Below are positions 33,638 through 43,444 of a stretch of DNA of 46,577 bases, one piece after another; the stretch's first letter is position 1, and each line of letters begins with the position of its first letter. The position numbers and the translations under genes were made by a program. The notes beneath the pieces are model-generated. The model was not told the origin of the DNA. It searched no databases and saw nothing but the letters and a program-made list of their open reading frames with translations. This stretch comes from Methylophilaceae bacterium. GTDB lineage: Bacteria > Pseudomonadota > Gammaproteobacteria > Burkholderiales > Methylophilaceae. Where the stretch lies: contig JAOMKM010000007.1 of NCBI GenBank assembly GCA_028351715.1, positions 1 to 46,577 of the forward strand, in the 5' to 3' direction.

Positions 33638-34741
33638 ATGTTATTAGATTTTTTTAATTTTTTAGCTAACGAGCATAGCTTTTTTAATGTTTTTAGCTAT
33701 ATATCAATAAGAGCGGTACTTGCAATTATCACAGCGCTCATTATTTCATTTATTTTAGGTCCTTGGTTTATTAAAAAATTAGGTGATTATAGTTTTGGTC
33801 AATATGTTAGAGCAGATGGAATTGAGTCCCATATTATAAAAACGGGCACCCCTACAATGGGAGGCGGATTAATTTTAATTTCTATTCTTATTTCAACATT
33901 AATGTGGGCTGATTTAAATAATCGGTATGTTTGGTTGTTAATAATCGTGACAGTTGCATTTGCTGTAATAGGATTAGTGGATGATTACAGTCAGATCAAG
34001 AATAAAAAATCAGATGGGTTGTCAGCACTGCAGAAATATGGGCTCCAGTCATTGGTTGGATTTAGTGTTGCAGCATATATTTTAGTAACCGCTTCAACTC
34101 CAGAGTCAACAGAGTTATTAATCCCTTATCTTAAAGATGTAAGTATACCTTTGGGAGCTACAGGCTTTATCCTGGTCGCATATATAGTGATTGTAGGAAG
34201 TAGTAATGCAGTTAACCTAACAGATGGCCTAGACGGTCTAGCTATAATGCCTGCTGTAATGGTAGTGAGTGCACTTGGGCTCTTTGCCTATTTAAGCGGC
34301 AATACAATTTTTTCATCCTATTTAAGCATCCCCTATATTCAAGGGGCGGGAGAGTTAACTATTTTTTGTGCAGCACTTGCGGGTGCGGGTTTAGGCTTTT
34401 TGTGGTTTAACGCATATCCTGCAGAGGTATTCATGGGTGATTTAGGCTCATTATCCATCGGGGCTGCTATGGGAACAATTGCAATTATCGTTAGGCAAGA
34501 GATTGTGTTAATGATTATGGCTGGCGTATTTGTTGTTGAAACATTTTCTGTAGCACTTCAGGTATCCTACTTTCGTTATACAAAAAAAAGATATGGAGTT
34601 GGTAAAAGAATTTTTTTGATGGCACCTCTTCACCATCACTACGAGAAAAAAGGATGGAAAGAGACGCAGGTTGTTGTTCGATTTTGGATTATTACTATGA
34701 TGTTAGTTTTAATTGGTCTAGCCAGCTTAAAAATTAGATAA
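33638..34741 (+). CDS. mraY: Phospho-MurNAc-pentapeptide transferase MraY
   Basis: This 367-residue integral membrane enzyme has about ten helices and makes lipid I on undecaprenyl phosphate. Conserved motifs are G-T-P-T-M-G-G, the L-V-D-D-Y acid pair, [17 protein letters not shown] and the L-H-H-H-Y loop. Its stop overlaps the murD start by one base (TAATG). Confidence 0.97.
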   Translation: MLLDFFNFLANEHSFFNVFSYISIRAVLAIITALIISFILGPWFIKKLGDYSFGQYVRADGIESHIIKTGTPTMGGGLILISILISTLMWADLNNRYVWLLIIVTVAFAVIGLVDDYSQIKNKKSDGLSALQKYGLQSLVGFSVAAYILVTASTPESTELLIPYLKDVSIPLGATGFILVAYIVIVGSSNAVNLTDGLDGLAIMPAVMVVSALGLFAYLSGNTIFSSYLSIPYIQGAGELTIFCAALAGAGLGFLWFNAYPAEVFMGDLGSLSIGAAMGTIAIIVRQEIVLMIMAGVFVVETFSVALQVSYFRYTKKRYGVGKRIFLMAPLHHHYEKKGWKETQVVVRFWIITMMLVLIGLASLKIR

Positions 34742-36084
34742 TGATTATAGATAATTATAATCATGTCTTAATAGTTGGTATGGGAAAAACTGGTTATTCA
34801 ATCTCTGAATTTTTAAAAAATAAAAATATATTAATTTCAGTTTATGATTCTGATAAATCAATTCACGATATTCAAAAAAAATTAAAAGGTATTAATATTA
34901 GTAATTATTATGATGGTCCATTAGAAGAAAAATATCTTAATAGTATAGATTGTATTGCAGTAAGTCCTGGTGTAGATCTGAGAAATCCTATACTTAAAAA
35001 CGCAATAAAAAATAAAATTCCTATTATTAATGATCTCACATTATTTTTTAATGAAATCAGTAATAAAAAAACAAAAGTTATTGGTGTGACAGGCACAAAT
35101 GGAAAAACAACAGTATGTACATTATTAGAACACCTTTTTTTAAAGGCTGGATATAAAGCAGTTTCTGCGGGCAATATAGGCTTACCAATGCTAGAGATTA
35201 AGAATATAAATGATCTAGATTTCATTATTCTTGAGCTATCAAGTTTTCAACTAGAAATAAAAAATCAATTATCTCTTGATGTTGGAGTAATTCTCAATAT
35301 TACAGAAGATCATATGGATAGATATGATACTTTTGATGATTATGCTTCGGCAAAATACTCAATACTTGAGTATTCTAAGAAAAAGATTATATGTGCTGAT
35401 GACGAAGTGATGAAGAAATGGGATATTGAAGATGTAATTGTATTTTCTGAGCGCATACAAAGAAATAAAAAAGCTTATGGCATTAAAAATGAGAAATATA
35501 AGAAATATATTGTAGATCATTCAAACTTAAAAATTGAGATAACTAATGTGAATTTATTAGGCCAACACAACCAATTAAATATTATGGCTGCAATTGCTAC
35601 ATTTAAACAATTTGACAATAGATTTAATGAAATTGAGAGCGTCCTTCAGAGATTTCCAGTAATAAATAATAGATTAGAATGGGTAAAAGAAGTGAATGGA
35701 ATTAATTTTTATAACGACTCTAAGGCTACTAATGTTTCGTCCGCAATTGCTGCAGTTAATGCATTTGAAGAAAAAAATATTTTTTTAATTGCTGGAGGGG
35801 ATAGTAAGGGACAAAATCTTTCTCTTTTCTCTCAGGCTCTTAAAAATAAAATAAGAAAACTATATTTAATTGGAAAAGATGCTGAGCTAATTAAAGATGC
35901 ATGTAAAAGTCTGAAAGTAGAAATAAAAATACTTAAAACAATGAAGGAAGCAACTCATCAAGCCTTTAATGATGCAATATCAGGGGATATTGTGTTGTTA
36001 GCACCAGCCTGTGCTAGCTATGATATGTATAGAAATTATATAGAGAGGGGTAATGACTTTAAGTCAATTGTTGCTAATTATTAA
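34741..36084 (+). CDS. murD: UDP-MurNAc-L-Ala:D-Glu ligase MurD
   Basis: A 447-residue Mur ligase. The N-terminal Rossmann-like domain has G-M-G-K-T-G-Y-S. The ATPase P-loop G-T-N-G-K-T-T is near residue 121, and N-D-S-K-A-T-N and A-G-G-D-S-K-G signatures are present in the C-terminal half. It adds D-glutamate in the cytoplasm. Codon use is very AT-rich, like the rest of the cluster. Confidence 0.97.
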   Translation: MIIDNYNHVLIVGMGKTGYSISEFLKNKNILISVYDSDKSIHDIQKKLKGINISNYYDGPLEEKYLNSIDCIAVSPGVDLRNPILKNAIKNKIPIINDLTLFFNEISNKKTKVIGVTGTNGKTTVCTLLEHLFLKAGYKAVSAGNIGLPMLEIKNINDLDFIILELSSFQLEIKNQLSLDVGVILNITEDHMDRYDTFDDYASAKYSILEYSKKKIICADDEVMKKWDIEDVIVFSERIQRNKKAYGIKNEKYKKYIVDHSNLKIEITNVNLLGQHNQLNIMAAIATFKQFDNRFNEIESVLQRFPVINNRLEWVKEVNGINFYNDSKATNVSSAIAAVNAFEEKNIFLIAGGDSKGQNLSLFSQALKNKIRKLYLIGKDAELIKDACKSLKVEIKILKTMKEATHQAFNDAISGDIVLLAPACASYDMYRNYIERGNDFKSIVANY

Positions 36085-36086
36085 CC

Positions 36087-37244
36087 ATGAAAATATTCTC
36101 ATTTAAAAATAAGTACAACATGCCTAGTGTGGATTATGGGTTAATTTGGACATCATTATTGTTACTTGGAATTGGCTTGGTGATGGTTTATTCTGCGTCT
36201 ATTGAGATAGCCGCTTCGCGTAATGCATTCGACTATCAGAATTATTATTTTTTATTAAGGCAATCAGTCTATATATTGATCGGCTTTATGTTTGGATACA
36301 TAACATTTCTAATACCTGTCTATTTTTGGCAGAAAATGGCTCCATTTTTATTTGTATTAGGCATCATATTATTAATTATTGTGTTGGCCGTGGGAGTTGA
36401 AATTAATAGATCTCAGAGGTGGATACCATTAGGAGTGGTTAATTTTCAGCCATCTGAACTAGTTAAATTATTCACAGTTATGTACGCCTCTGATTATGTC
36501 TTGAGAAAATCAAAGCAAATGAGGACAATTGTGAAAGGTTTTCTGCCTATGCTGGGGGTGATTGTGTTAACAGGAATTTTACTTCTTAGACAGCCAGATT
36601 TTGGAGCGTTAGCTGTAATCACAATGATTGCAATGGGAGTTTTATTCTTAGGAGGTATCTCCTATAAAGTCATCAGTGGATTAGTAATTTCGGCTCCAAT
36701 CATTATCTATTTTCTAATTAAATCATCTCAAGAGCGATCAAATAGGATTACCGCATGGGTGGATCCATGGTCTGTTCCTCTTGGCGAAGGGTATCAATTA
36801 GTTAATGCATTAATGGCTTTTGGCCGAGGAGAATTTTTTGGGGTTGGATTAGGAGGGAGTGTAGCAAAAATGGGATATCTACCTGACGCACATACAGATT
36901 TTCTATTAGCTATTCTAGGAGAAGAATTTGGTTTATTTGGAGTTGCTATTGTTATAGGACTTTTTTCCTATTTAGTGTTAAAGATATTTGGCATTGCTAA
37001 AGAATCAATACAAAATAAGAAACATTTCTCAGCTCTCATGGCACAAGGTATTGCAATCTGGTTTGCAGTTCAAGGGCTAATAAATATAGGGGTGAATTTA
37101 GGTGCAGTACCTACAAAAGGTATAACTCTTCCCCTTATGTCTTATGGAGGGACTGGAATTTTAGTAAATATGGTTGCCCTTGCAATTATATTAAGAATTG
37201 ATAATGACAATAGAAGCAATATGAGGGGCCAGTATTATAAATAA
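36087..37244 (+). CDS. ftsW: Septal peptidoglycan glycosyltransferase FtsW (SEDS)
   Basis: The 385-residue SEDS protein has about ten membrane helices. Signatures are M-V-Y-S-A-S near the start, the F-Q-P-S-E-L-V-K segment, the D-P-W-S-x-P-L-G-E-G-Y-Q loop, and the C-terminal P-T-K-G-I-T-L-P-L-M-S-Y-G-G motif. It polymerises septal glycan with FtsI. Its last 11 bases overlap the proposed murG start. Confidence 0.97.
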   Translation: MKIFSFKNKYNMPSVDYGLIWTSLLLLGIGLVMVYSASIEIAASRNAFDYQNYYFLLRQSVYILIGFMFGYITFLIPVYFWQKMAPFLFVLGIILLIIVLAVGVEINRSQRWIPLGVVNFQPSELVKLFTVMYASDYVLRKSKQMRTIVKGFLPMLGVIVLTGILLLRQPDFGALAVITMIAMGVLFLGGISYKVISGLVISAPIIIYFLIKSSQERSNRITAWVDPWSVPLGEGYQLVNALMAFGRGEFFGVGLGGSVAKMGYLPDAHTDFLLAILGEEFGLFGVAIVIGLFSYLVLKIFGIAKESIQNKKHFSALMAQGIAIWFAVQGLINIGVNLGAVPTKGITLPLMSYGGTGILVNMVALAIILRIDNDNRSNMRGQYYK

Positions 37245-38307
37245 TAAACATATATTAATTGCTGCTGCTGGCACTGGAGGACACATATATCCGGGGTTAG
37301 CTGTAGCTAATCAATTCAAAAAAAATAATTTCAAAATTTCATGGTTAGGTACGAAAGAAGGAATGGAAAATCATTTGGTTAATAAAAATGAAATTCAATT
37401 TGCACAAATTACCATGCAAGGCTTTAGAGGAAAAGGGATAGGAAGATGGCTAAAATTACCTTTTATAGTTACATTTGCAACCATGCAAGCGATGAAGATA
37501 ATTAAAAAATGGAAACCTTCAGTTATTTTAGTTATGGGAGGTTATATTTCTGTTCCAGTAGCAATTGCTGCAAGAATTTTAGGGGTACACCTTATCATTC
37601 ACGAACAAAATGCTTTAGTAGGTTTAAGTAATAAAGTAATTGATAAAATTTCAAATATTAGTTTTGCCGGACTTAAATCAAATATAAAAAGTATGCGGTT
37701 AATAGGAAATCCAATAAGAGAAGAAATATATAAAATAAGTAATCCCTCTAAGAGATTTTCTGGAAGAAAGGGCCCGCTGAGAATATTAGTGCTAGGTGGA
37801 AGCTTAGGCGCCCAACAATTTAATAATTATTTACCAAAAATATTCAACGAAGTAAGTGAAAAAAAAGAAATTACTATAATCCATCAGTCTGGTGATAAGC
37901 ATCATGATGAACTAATTAAAAATTATGCACATTTAAATTTAAAGGTCAAAATAAAGAAATTTATTTATGATATGGATAAAAAATATGAATGGGCTGATTT
38001 AATTATTGCAAGATCTGGAGCTCTGACGGTAAGTGAAGTTTGTGAGGCAGGCATTGCAAGTATTTTATTACCATATCCTTATGCTGTTGATAATCACCAG
38101 TTGTTTAATGCAAAAATTATTAAAAATAAAAAAGGAGGGTTTATTGTTCTACAGGAAAATATGATGATGGAATTAAAGTCAATGCTTATTAATATAACTC
38201 GTAAGCAATGTCACAAAATGGCTAATAATGTAAAAAATAAAAAAAGGCAGAACGCAGCAAAGGATATATTTAATTACTGTATAAAAGTATTGGGTTATGA
38301 AGAATAA
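37234..38307 (+). CDS. murG: MurG lipid II synthase, apparent ATT (or ATA) start
   Basis: MurG adds GlcNAc to lipid I at the inner membrane. The frame before the first ATG (37363) encodes N-N-K-H-I-L-I-A-A-A-G-T-G-G-H-I-Y-P-G-L-A-V-A, which is the essential N-terminal glycine-rich motif, so the true start is well upstream. An in-frame TGA at 37222-37224 limits it. Between that stop and the motif there is no ATG, GTG or TTG. ATT at 37234 and ATA at 37237 are the only plausible codons, placed 7 and 10 nt after GAGG (37223-37226). From ATT the protein has 357 residues, the normal length. The C-terminal donor site has the D-L-I-I-A-R-S-G-A-L-T and E segments. An undetected frameshift is the alternative. 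Confidence 0.9.
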   Translation: MINNKHILIAAAGTGGHIYPGLAVANQFKKNNFKISWLGTKEGMENHLVNKNEIQFAQITMQGFRGKGIGRWLKLPFIVTFATMQAMKIIKKWKPSVILVMGGYISVPVAIAARILGVHLIIHEQNALVGLSNKVIDKISNISFAGLKSNIKSMRLIGNPIREEIYKISNPSKRFSGRKGPLRILVLGGSLGAQQFNNYLPKIFNEVSEKKEITIIHQSGDKHHDELIKNYAHLNLKVKIKKFIYDMDKKYEWADLIIARSGALTVSEVCEAGIASILLPYPYAVDNHQLFNAKIIKNKKGGFIVLQENMMMELKSMLINITRKQCHKMANNVKNKKRQNAAKDIFNYCIKVLGYEE

Positions 38308-39670
38308 AATAAAGAATATACATTTTGTAGGTATTGGTGGTTCTGGTATGTCTGGAATAGCAGAAGTAATGCATAATTTAGGATTTTCAGTAACAGGGTC
38401 AGACTCTGGTAAATCAATTATCATTGATCATCTCAAGCAAGTGGGTATAAATATTTATCCTAGCCATATGGAAAAAAATATCATAGGAATTGATGTGCTA
38501 GTTGTATCTAGTGCAATTAAAGATACAAATCCTGAAATTAAATCAGCAAAGGATAATAAAATCCCAATCATTCCTAGGGCTGAAATGCTCTCAGAGTTGA
38601 TGAGATTTAAAAGGGGAATAGCTATTGCTGGAACACATGGAAAAACAACTACGACAAGTCTTACAGCAGCTATTTTATCAAAAGGTAATTTAGACCCAAC
38701 ATATGTAATTGGTGGCAGACTAAATGTAATTAATATGAATGCAAAACTTGGTTCGGGAGAGTTATTTATTGTTGAAGCCGACGAATCAGATGCGTCATTT
38801 CTACATTTAAATCCAATTGATGCAGTAATAACTAATATAGACAGAGATCACCTGGAAACATATCAGGGTGATTTTGAAAGATTAAAAAAAACATACATAG
38901 ATTTTGTTCATCAAACACCATTTTATGGAACGGTTTTTTTGTGCCTAGATGACCCTGAAGTTAAAAGTATTATTCCATTAATTGCTAGGCCAATCATAAC
39001 GTATGGTACAGGTAATGATGCACAGATACAGGCAAAAAATATTACGCATCATGAAGAAAAAATGTCATTTACAGTAATTGATAAATATTTTAAAAAAACT
39101 GAGTTTAAAGTAACGATTAATTTTCCTGGTTTACATTATGTAAATAATTCCTTGGCAGCAATTGCAATAGGATTAGATAATGGAGTCACAATTAAAAATA
39201 TTCAACTAGCACTATTAAACTTTCAGGGTGTATCAAGACGATATGACATATATAAAAATATAAAATTTGGTAAAAAAGAAATAATATTGATTGATGATTA
39301 CGGCCATCATCCAACTGAGATTAAAGCAGTAATTGAGGCAACAAAGAAAGGATTTCCCAACAAAGAAATTTCGTTGGTATTTCAACCCCATCGTTATTCT
39401 AGAACAAGAGATTGTTATGCTGACTTTATAGAGACGTTAAAAGTACCAGAGAAATTATTTTTATTTGATATTTATTCGGCAGGTGAGCAGCCACTAGAAA
39501 ATATTTCATCCTCTAAAATAATAAAAGATATAGGTAAAGAACAAACCTTTTATCTTCAAGGATTCGAGGATGCAAAAGAAATTATTTCTACTAATATATC
39601 TTGTAATAGTATTTTGATTATTATGGGTGCAGGATCAATCGGTCATTTTGCTAAAGAATTAATTGGTTAA
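38297..39670 (+). CDS. murC: UDP-MurNAc:L-alanine ligase MurC
   Basis: A 457-residue Mur ligase that begins peptide-stem synthesis. The N-terminal G-I-G-G-S-G-M-S-G-I-A-E-V binds UDP. P-loop G-T-H-G-K-T-T-T is near residue 111. F-Q-P-H-R-Y-S-R-T is a MurC signature in the C-terminal domain. It overlaps murG by 11 bp. Confidence 0.97.
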   Translation: MKNKIKNIHFVGIGGSGMSGIAEVMHNLGFSVTGSDSGKSIIIDHLKQVGINIYPSHMEKNIIGIDVLVVSSAIKDTNPEIKSAKDNKIPIIPRAEMLSELMRFKRGIAIAGTHGKTTTTSLTAAILSKGNLDPTYVIGGRLNVINMNAKLGSGELFIVEADESDASFLHLNPIDAVITNIDRDHLETYQGDFERLKKTYIDFVHQTPFYGTVFLCLDDPEVKSIIPLIARPIITYGTGNDAQIQAKNITHHEEKMSFTVIDKYFKKTEFKVTINFPGLHYVNNSLAAIAIGLDNGVTIKNIQLALLNFQGVSRRYDIYKNIKFGKKEIILIDDYGHHPTEIKAVIEATKKGFPNKEISLVFQPHRYSRTRDCYADFIETLKVPEKLFLFDIYSAGEQPLENISSSKIIKDIGKEQTFYLQGFEDAKEIISTNISCNSILIIMGAGSIGHFAKELIG

Positions 39671-39678
39671 ATTAAATA

Positions 39679-40554
39679 ATGGAAAAAAATACTATATACA
39701 AAGATATCGCTTTAAAGAAATATAATAGCTGGAAGGTTGGAGGTATAGCTGAAAAATTATATATATGCGGGGATAAAGATTTACTTTCTGAGGGTATTAA
39801 TCATAAAAGAATTACACCCCCATTTACGTTTATTGGATTAGGCTCTAATTTACTTATAAGAGATGGAGGGGTTAAAGGGACTGTTATTATATTGCATGGT
39901 GGATTGTCAGAAATAAATCTTGAAAATAATTTGTTTTATGCTGAGGCGGGAGTGAGTTGTTCAAAATTAGCAAAATATATTGCTAGAAATCACTATAAGC
40001 ATTCTGCATTCTTAGCTGGGATTCCTGGCACAATTGGTGGTGCATTAGCAATGAATGCTGGTTGTTATGGATCTGAAACTTGGGATTTTGTTGAAAAGGT
40101 TTTAGTTATTAATGAGAAGGGTGAGCAATTCAAAAGGACTAAAAATGATTATATTACTCAATATAGAAAAGTAATTAATAAGAAAAAACTAGATGAATAT
40201 TTTTTAGCTACATGGATGCAATTTCCTAAAGGCATAAAAGAAGAGGCAGAAAAAGATATCAAACTTCTTCTTAAAGAAAGAAAAGAATCTCAGCCATTAA
40301 ATTGGCCAACAGCTGGCTCAACATTTAGAAACCCTCCAAATAATTTTGCAGCAAAATTAATTGAAGAATGTGGTCTAAAGGGATACACCATAGGGGGTGC
40401 ACAAATATCAAAAAAACATGCAAATTTTATTATCAATTTGGGAGATGCTTCTGCATCTGATATTGAAAAATTAATAGATTACACAATAAAAAAAGTTCTA
40501 GAAATTACAAAAATTTGCTTAGAGACTGAAATTAAAATTATTGGAGAATATTAA
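39679..40554 (+). CDS. murB: UDP-N-acetylenolpyruvylglucosamine reductase MurB
   Basis: This 291-residue flavoprotein is of the shorter type II class. FAD-binding G-L-G-S-N-L-L-I-R-D-G-G (near residue 54) and G-I-P-G-T-I-G-G-A-L (near 114) are clear. The catalytic Ser is in G-S-T-F-R-N-P and the closing signature is G-A-x-I-S-x-K-H-A-N-F-I-I-N. It reduces the enolpyruvyl group to give UDP-MurNAc. Its last bases carry the Shine-Dalgarno of ddl. Confidence 0.96.
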   Translation: MEKNTIYKDIALKKYNSWKVGGIAEKLYICGDKDLLSEGINHKRITPPFTFIGLGSNLLIRDGGVKGTVIILHGGLSEINLENNLFYAEAGVSCSKLAKYIARNHYKHSAFLAGIPGTIGGALAMNAGCYGSETWDFVEKVLVINEKGEQFKRTKNDYITQYRKVINKKKLDEYFLATWMQFPKGIKEEAEKDIKLLLKERKESQPLNWPTAGSTFRNPPNNFAAKLIEECGLKGYTIGGAQISKKHANFIINLGDASASDIEKLIDYTIKKVLEITKICLETEIKIIGEY

Positions 40555-40555
40555 T

Positions 40556-41467
40556 TTGAGCCATAATTTTGGAAAAGTCGCTGTACTTTTGGGAGGCATA
40601 TCGAATGAAAGAGAAATATCTCTCGAAAGCGGTAAGGCTGTTCTAGCTGCATTAATTAGAATGGGCATTGATGCGCATCCAATTGATCCAATAAATTATG
40701 ACTTAAACGACTTAAAGGTAAAGAATTTTGATAGAGCATTTATTTGTCTTCATGGGAGAGATGGTGAGGACGGTAAAGTTCAAGGCATACTTGACGAGAT
40801 GAATATTCCATATACTGGAAGTGGAAAGTCTGCATCAGCCAATGGGATGGATAAACTAATTTCGAAGTTAATCTGGAAAAATAATAATTTATCTACCCCA
40901 AAATTTTTAAGAGTTGAGAGCTTAAAAGATTATAAAGAAATTGTTAGTAGATTAAATTTACCATTTTTCATTAAGCCAGCAAATTCTGGTTCGAGTATCG
41001 GTATTAATAAAGTAAATACGGAGAAGGAATTTATCAAAGCATTTCAGGAAGCAATTATTATTGATAGTAATGTTATCGCAGAACAAATGATTGTTGGAAG
41101 AGAATATACGTTAGCTATTGTAGGTCAAAAATTGCTGCCTATAATTGAAATTCAAACAAAGACAGAATTTTATGACTATGCAGCTAAATATTCAAGGGAT
41201 GATACAAGTTTTATTTGCCCTACTGACTTATCACAACAGATTATTAAAGAGGCAAATGCAATATGTTTAAGAGCATTTAATTTAATTGGCTGTAAGGGAT
41301 GGGGAAGAGTTGATTTTATAATAGACGATAATAATAATTTTTTTATTATTGAGGTTAATTCAATTCCAGGAATGACAAGCCATAGTCTTGTCCCACTTTC
41401 TGCAGAAAATTTAGGGATAAGTTTTGAAGAATTAACCCTCAAAATTCTTGAGTCAAGTTGTGCCTAA
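40556..41467 (+). CDS. ddl: D-alanine--D-alanine ligase Ddl
   Basis: An ATP-grasp enzyme of 303 residues from a TTG at 40556, preceded by GGAG (40543-40546, 9-nt spacing) and giving the family N-terminus S-H-N-F-G-K-V-A-V-L-L-G-G. A second TTG at 40541 in the same frame would add five residues and overlap that Shine-Dalgarno, so it is less likely. H-G-R-D-G-E-D-G-K-V-Q-G and N-S-G-S-S-I-G are Ddl signatures, and the C-terminal E-V-N-S-I-P-G-M-T-S-H-S-L carries the metal ligands. It supplies the dipeptide for MurF. Confidence 0.95.
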   Translation: MSHNFGKVAVLLGGISNEREISLESGKAVLAALIRMGIDAHPIDPINYDLNDLKVKNFDRAFICLHGRDGEDGKVQGILDEMNIPYTGSGKSASANGMDKLISKLIWKNNNLSTPKFLRVESLKDYKEIVSRLNLPFFIKPANSGSSIGINKVNTEKEFIKAFQEAIIIDSNVIAEQMIVGREYTLAIVGQKLLPIIEIQTKTEFYDYAAKYSRDDTSFICPTDLSQQIIKEANAICLRAFNLIGCKGWGRVDFIIDDNNNFFIIEVNSIPGMTSHSLVPLSAENLGISFEELTLKILESSCA

Positions 41468-42191
41468 CATATTAGATAACATAAAAAAAATTACGCTAAT
41501 AATTTATGCGTTTATTTTTTTGTTATCTATTTTTGTAGCTCTACAATTATTAGCAAGAGCAGATTTACCGATAAGGCAGATATCAATAATAGGTGAATAT
41601 CAGCACATTGATAAGGAGCAAGTTGATTTAATTGCTAATGAATATATTGAGGGTAACTTTTTCTCAATTAATTTAGATCAAACAAGGCAGGCATTTAAGA
41701 AGCTAGCATGGATTAGAGAGATTGCAATTAGGAAAAAGTTTCCAGATACCCTTGAGGTTACTATTGAAGAGCATAAACCAATCGCCAGGTGGGGAAGGAT
41801 TGGGTTGGTAAACAATTATGGAGAAATATTTAATGCCGCAAGCCAAGATGAACTCCCATTATTTATAGGATATGAAAATTTTGTAAAAGAAATGACATTA
41901 AAATTTATGGAAATGAATAAAATACTTAGTAAAGAATTGATGCAAGTTGGTACAATCACATTATCTGAGAGATTGTCATGGGAAATCACTACGAATAACC
42001 AAGTGAGGGTTATTTTAGGTAAAGATAATATTATTAAGAAATTAAACTTATTTACAAATAATTACCAAAATATTCTTGCAGAATTAAAAAATAGAATTGA
42101 ATATGTTGACCTGCGCTATAAGGATGGATTCTCTGTAAAAAAATTAAATGAAAAGTCGATTATGAAGACTAAAGAAAAAAATATTTTATGA
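41448..42191 (+). CDS. ftsQ: Cell division protein FtsQ
   Basis: Up to 247 residues: a short cytoplasmic tail, one membrane helix (about 15-34), a POTRA domain that starts at I-R-Q-I-S-I-I-G, and a beta domain with W-x-x-x-I-A-I-R-K-x-F-P-D-T-L-E-V-T-I-E-E-H-K-P-I-A-R-W, typical of FtsQ. The start is either TTG at 41448 or GTG at 41460; neither has a strong Shine-Dalgarno. Both overlap the end of ddl. It recruits FtsL and FtsB. Confidence 0.93.
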   Translation: MSQVVPNILDNIKKITLIIYAFIFLLSIFVALQLLARADLPIRQISIIGEYQHIDKEQVDLIANEYIEGNFFSINLDQTRQAFKKLAWIREIAIRKKFPDTLEVTIEEHKPIARWGRIGLVNNYGEIFNAASQDELPLFIGYENFVKEMTLKFMEMNKILSKELMQVGTITLSERLSWEITTNNQVRVILGKDNIIKKLNLFTNNYQNILAELKNRIEYVDLRYKDGFSVKKLNEKSIMKTKEKNIL

Positions 42192-43426
42192 TTAACACTA
42201 AAGAAGATAAAAATACAATTGTTGCTTTGGATGTTGGAACATCAAAAATAGTGGTTATTGTAGCTGAACTTCAATCTGATGGTATTTTAAAGATAATAGG
42301 CTTAGGACAACATGTCTCAAAAGGTTTAAGGAGAGGTGTGGTTATAAATATTGAAAGTACAATGCAAGCAATTCAGCGCGCTATTGAGGAGGCTGAATTA
42401 ATGGCAGATTGTAAAATTAAGGATGTTTATACTGGTATAGCTGGAAGTCATATTCAAAGTTTAAATGCTCATGGCATGGTTATGGTGAAAGATTCTGAAG
42501 TGTCACAGATGGATGTTGATCGAGTTATTGAAACAGCACAGGCAGTATCACTTCCTCCAGACCAGCAAGTACTTCATATACTAACCCAAGAATATATAGT
42601 TGATAATCAACATGATATACGTGAACCGCTGGGTATGAGCGGAATGCGTCTGGAGGTTAAGGTGCATATAGTATCTGGAGCTATTACAGCTGCACAAAAT
42701 ATTATCAAATGTATAAAAAGATGTGGGTTAGAAGTGGTAGAGCTTATTCTTCAGCCAATAGCTTCAAGCGAAGCTGTACTAACTAAAGACGAAAAAGAGC
42801 TAGGTGTTTGTCTTGTTGATATCGGTGGTGGAACTACTGATATAGCTATTATAAAAAATGGCTCAATACAGCATACTGCAGTTATTCCTATTGCTGGAGA
42901 TCAAATTACTAATGATATTGCTGTAGCTTTTAGAACCCCAACACAATCAGCAGAAGATATTAAAATCGCTCATGGTTCTGCTGTTTCTTACATGGCATCA
43001 GCAAACGAACAAATAGCAATCCCACTTGTTGATGGACGTGAACCAAAAAAAATTACAACTGAAGTATTATCGCAAGTAATTGAGCCTAGAATCACAGAAC
43101 TTTATGAGTTGGTTAGAAATGAATTGCATCGAAGTAGAATGGGTAATGCAATTGCATCTGGTATTGTTATAACAGGTGGATCATCAATGATGAAGGGAAT
43201 GGTCAATTTGGGCGAAACTGTATTCAACATGCCAGTGAGAATAGGGGTACCTAGAGATGTTGATGGGCTATTACAGGTTGTAGAGAATCCAAGATATGCC
43301 ACTGGAATTGGCTTACTTAAAATAGGTAGGGATGATCTTGAAAAACAGTTAAATTATAAGTTAAATGGAAATTCAGTAAGTCAGATTTTCAAGAGAATGA
43401 AAATGTGGTTCCAAGGAAATTTTTAA
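42188..43426 (+). CDS. ftsA: Cell division protein FtsA
   Basis: A 412-residue actin-fold ATPase that tethers FtsZ to the membrane. The phosphate-1 loop A-L-D-V-G-T-S-K-I is near residue 13, phosphate-2 V-D-I-G-G-G-T-T-D is near 211, and the adenosine-site I-V-I-T-G-G-S-S is near 326. The C-terminal amphipathic segment (S-Q-I-F-K-R-M-K-M-W-F) is the membrane-targeting helix. The ATG overlaps the ftsQ stop (ATGA). Confidence 0.97.
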   Translation: MINTKEDKNTIVALDVGTSKIVVIVAELQSDGILKIIGLGQHVSKGLRRGVVINIESTMQAIQRAIEEAELMADCKIKDVYTGIAGSHIQSLNAHGMVMVKDSEVSQMDVDRVIETAQAVSLPPDQQVLHILTQEYIVDNQHDIREPLGMSGMRLEVKVHIVSGAITAAQNIIKCIKRCGLEVVELILQPIASSEAVLTKDEKELGVCLVDIGGGTTDIAIIKNGSIQHTAVIPIAGDQITNDIAVAFRTPTQSAEDIKIAHGSAVSYMASANEQIAIPLVDGREPKKITTEVLSQVIEPRITELYELVRNELHRSRMGNAIASGIVITGGSSMMKGMVNLGETVFNMPVRIGVPRDVDGLLQVVENPRYATGIGLLKIGRDDLEKQLNYKLNGNSVSQIFKRMKMWFQGNF

Positions 43427-43444
43427 TGAAACATGGAGTTATAT

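Noticed and set aside
37363-38307. murG starting at the first ATG, 37363.
   Set aside because: This would delete the glycine-rich N-terminal motif required in all MurG proteins, which is encoded in frame just upstream.
43433-43444. ftsZ start at the ATG at 43433.
   Set aside because: That ATG forms part of the GGAG Shine-Dalgarno for the ATG at 43445, which gives the conserved N-terminus.
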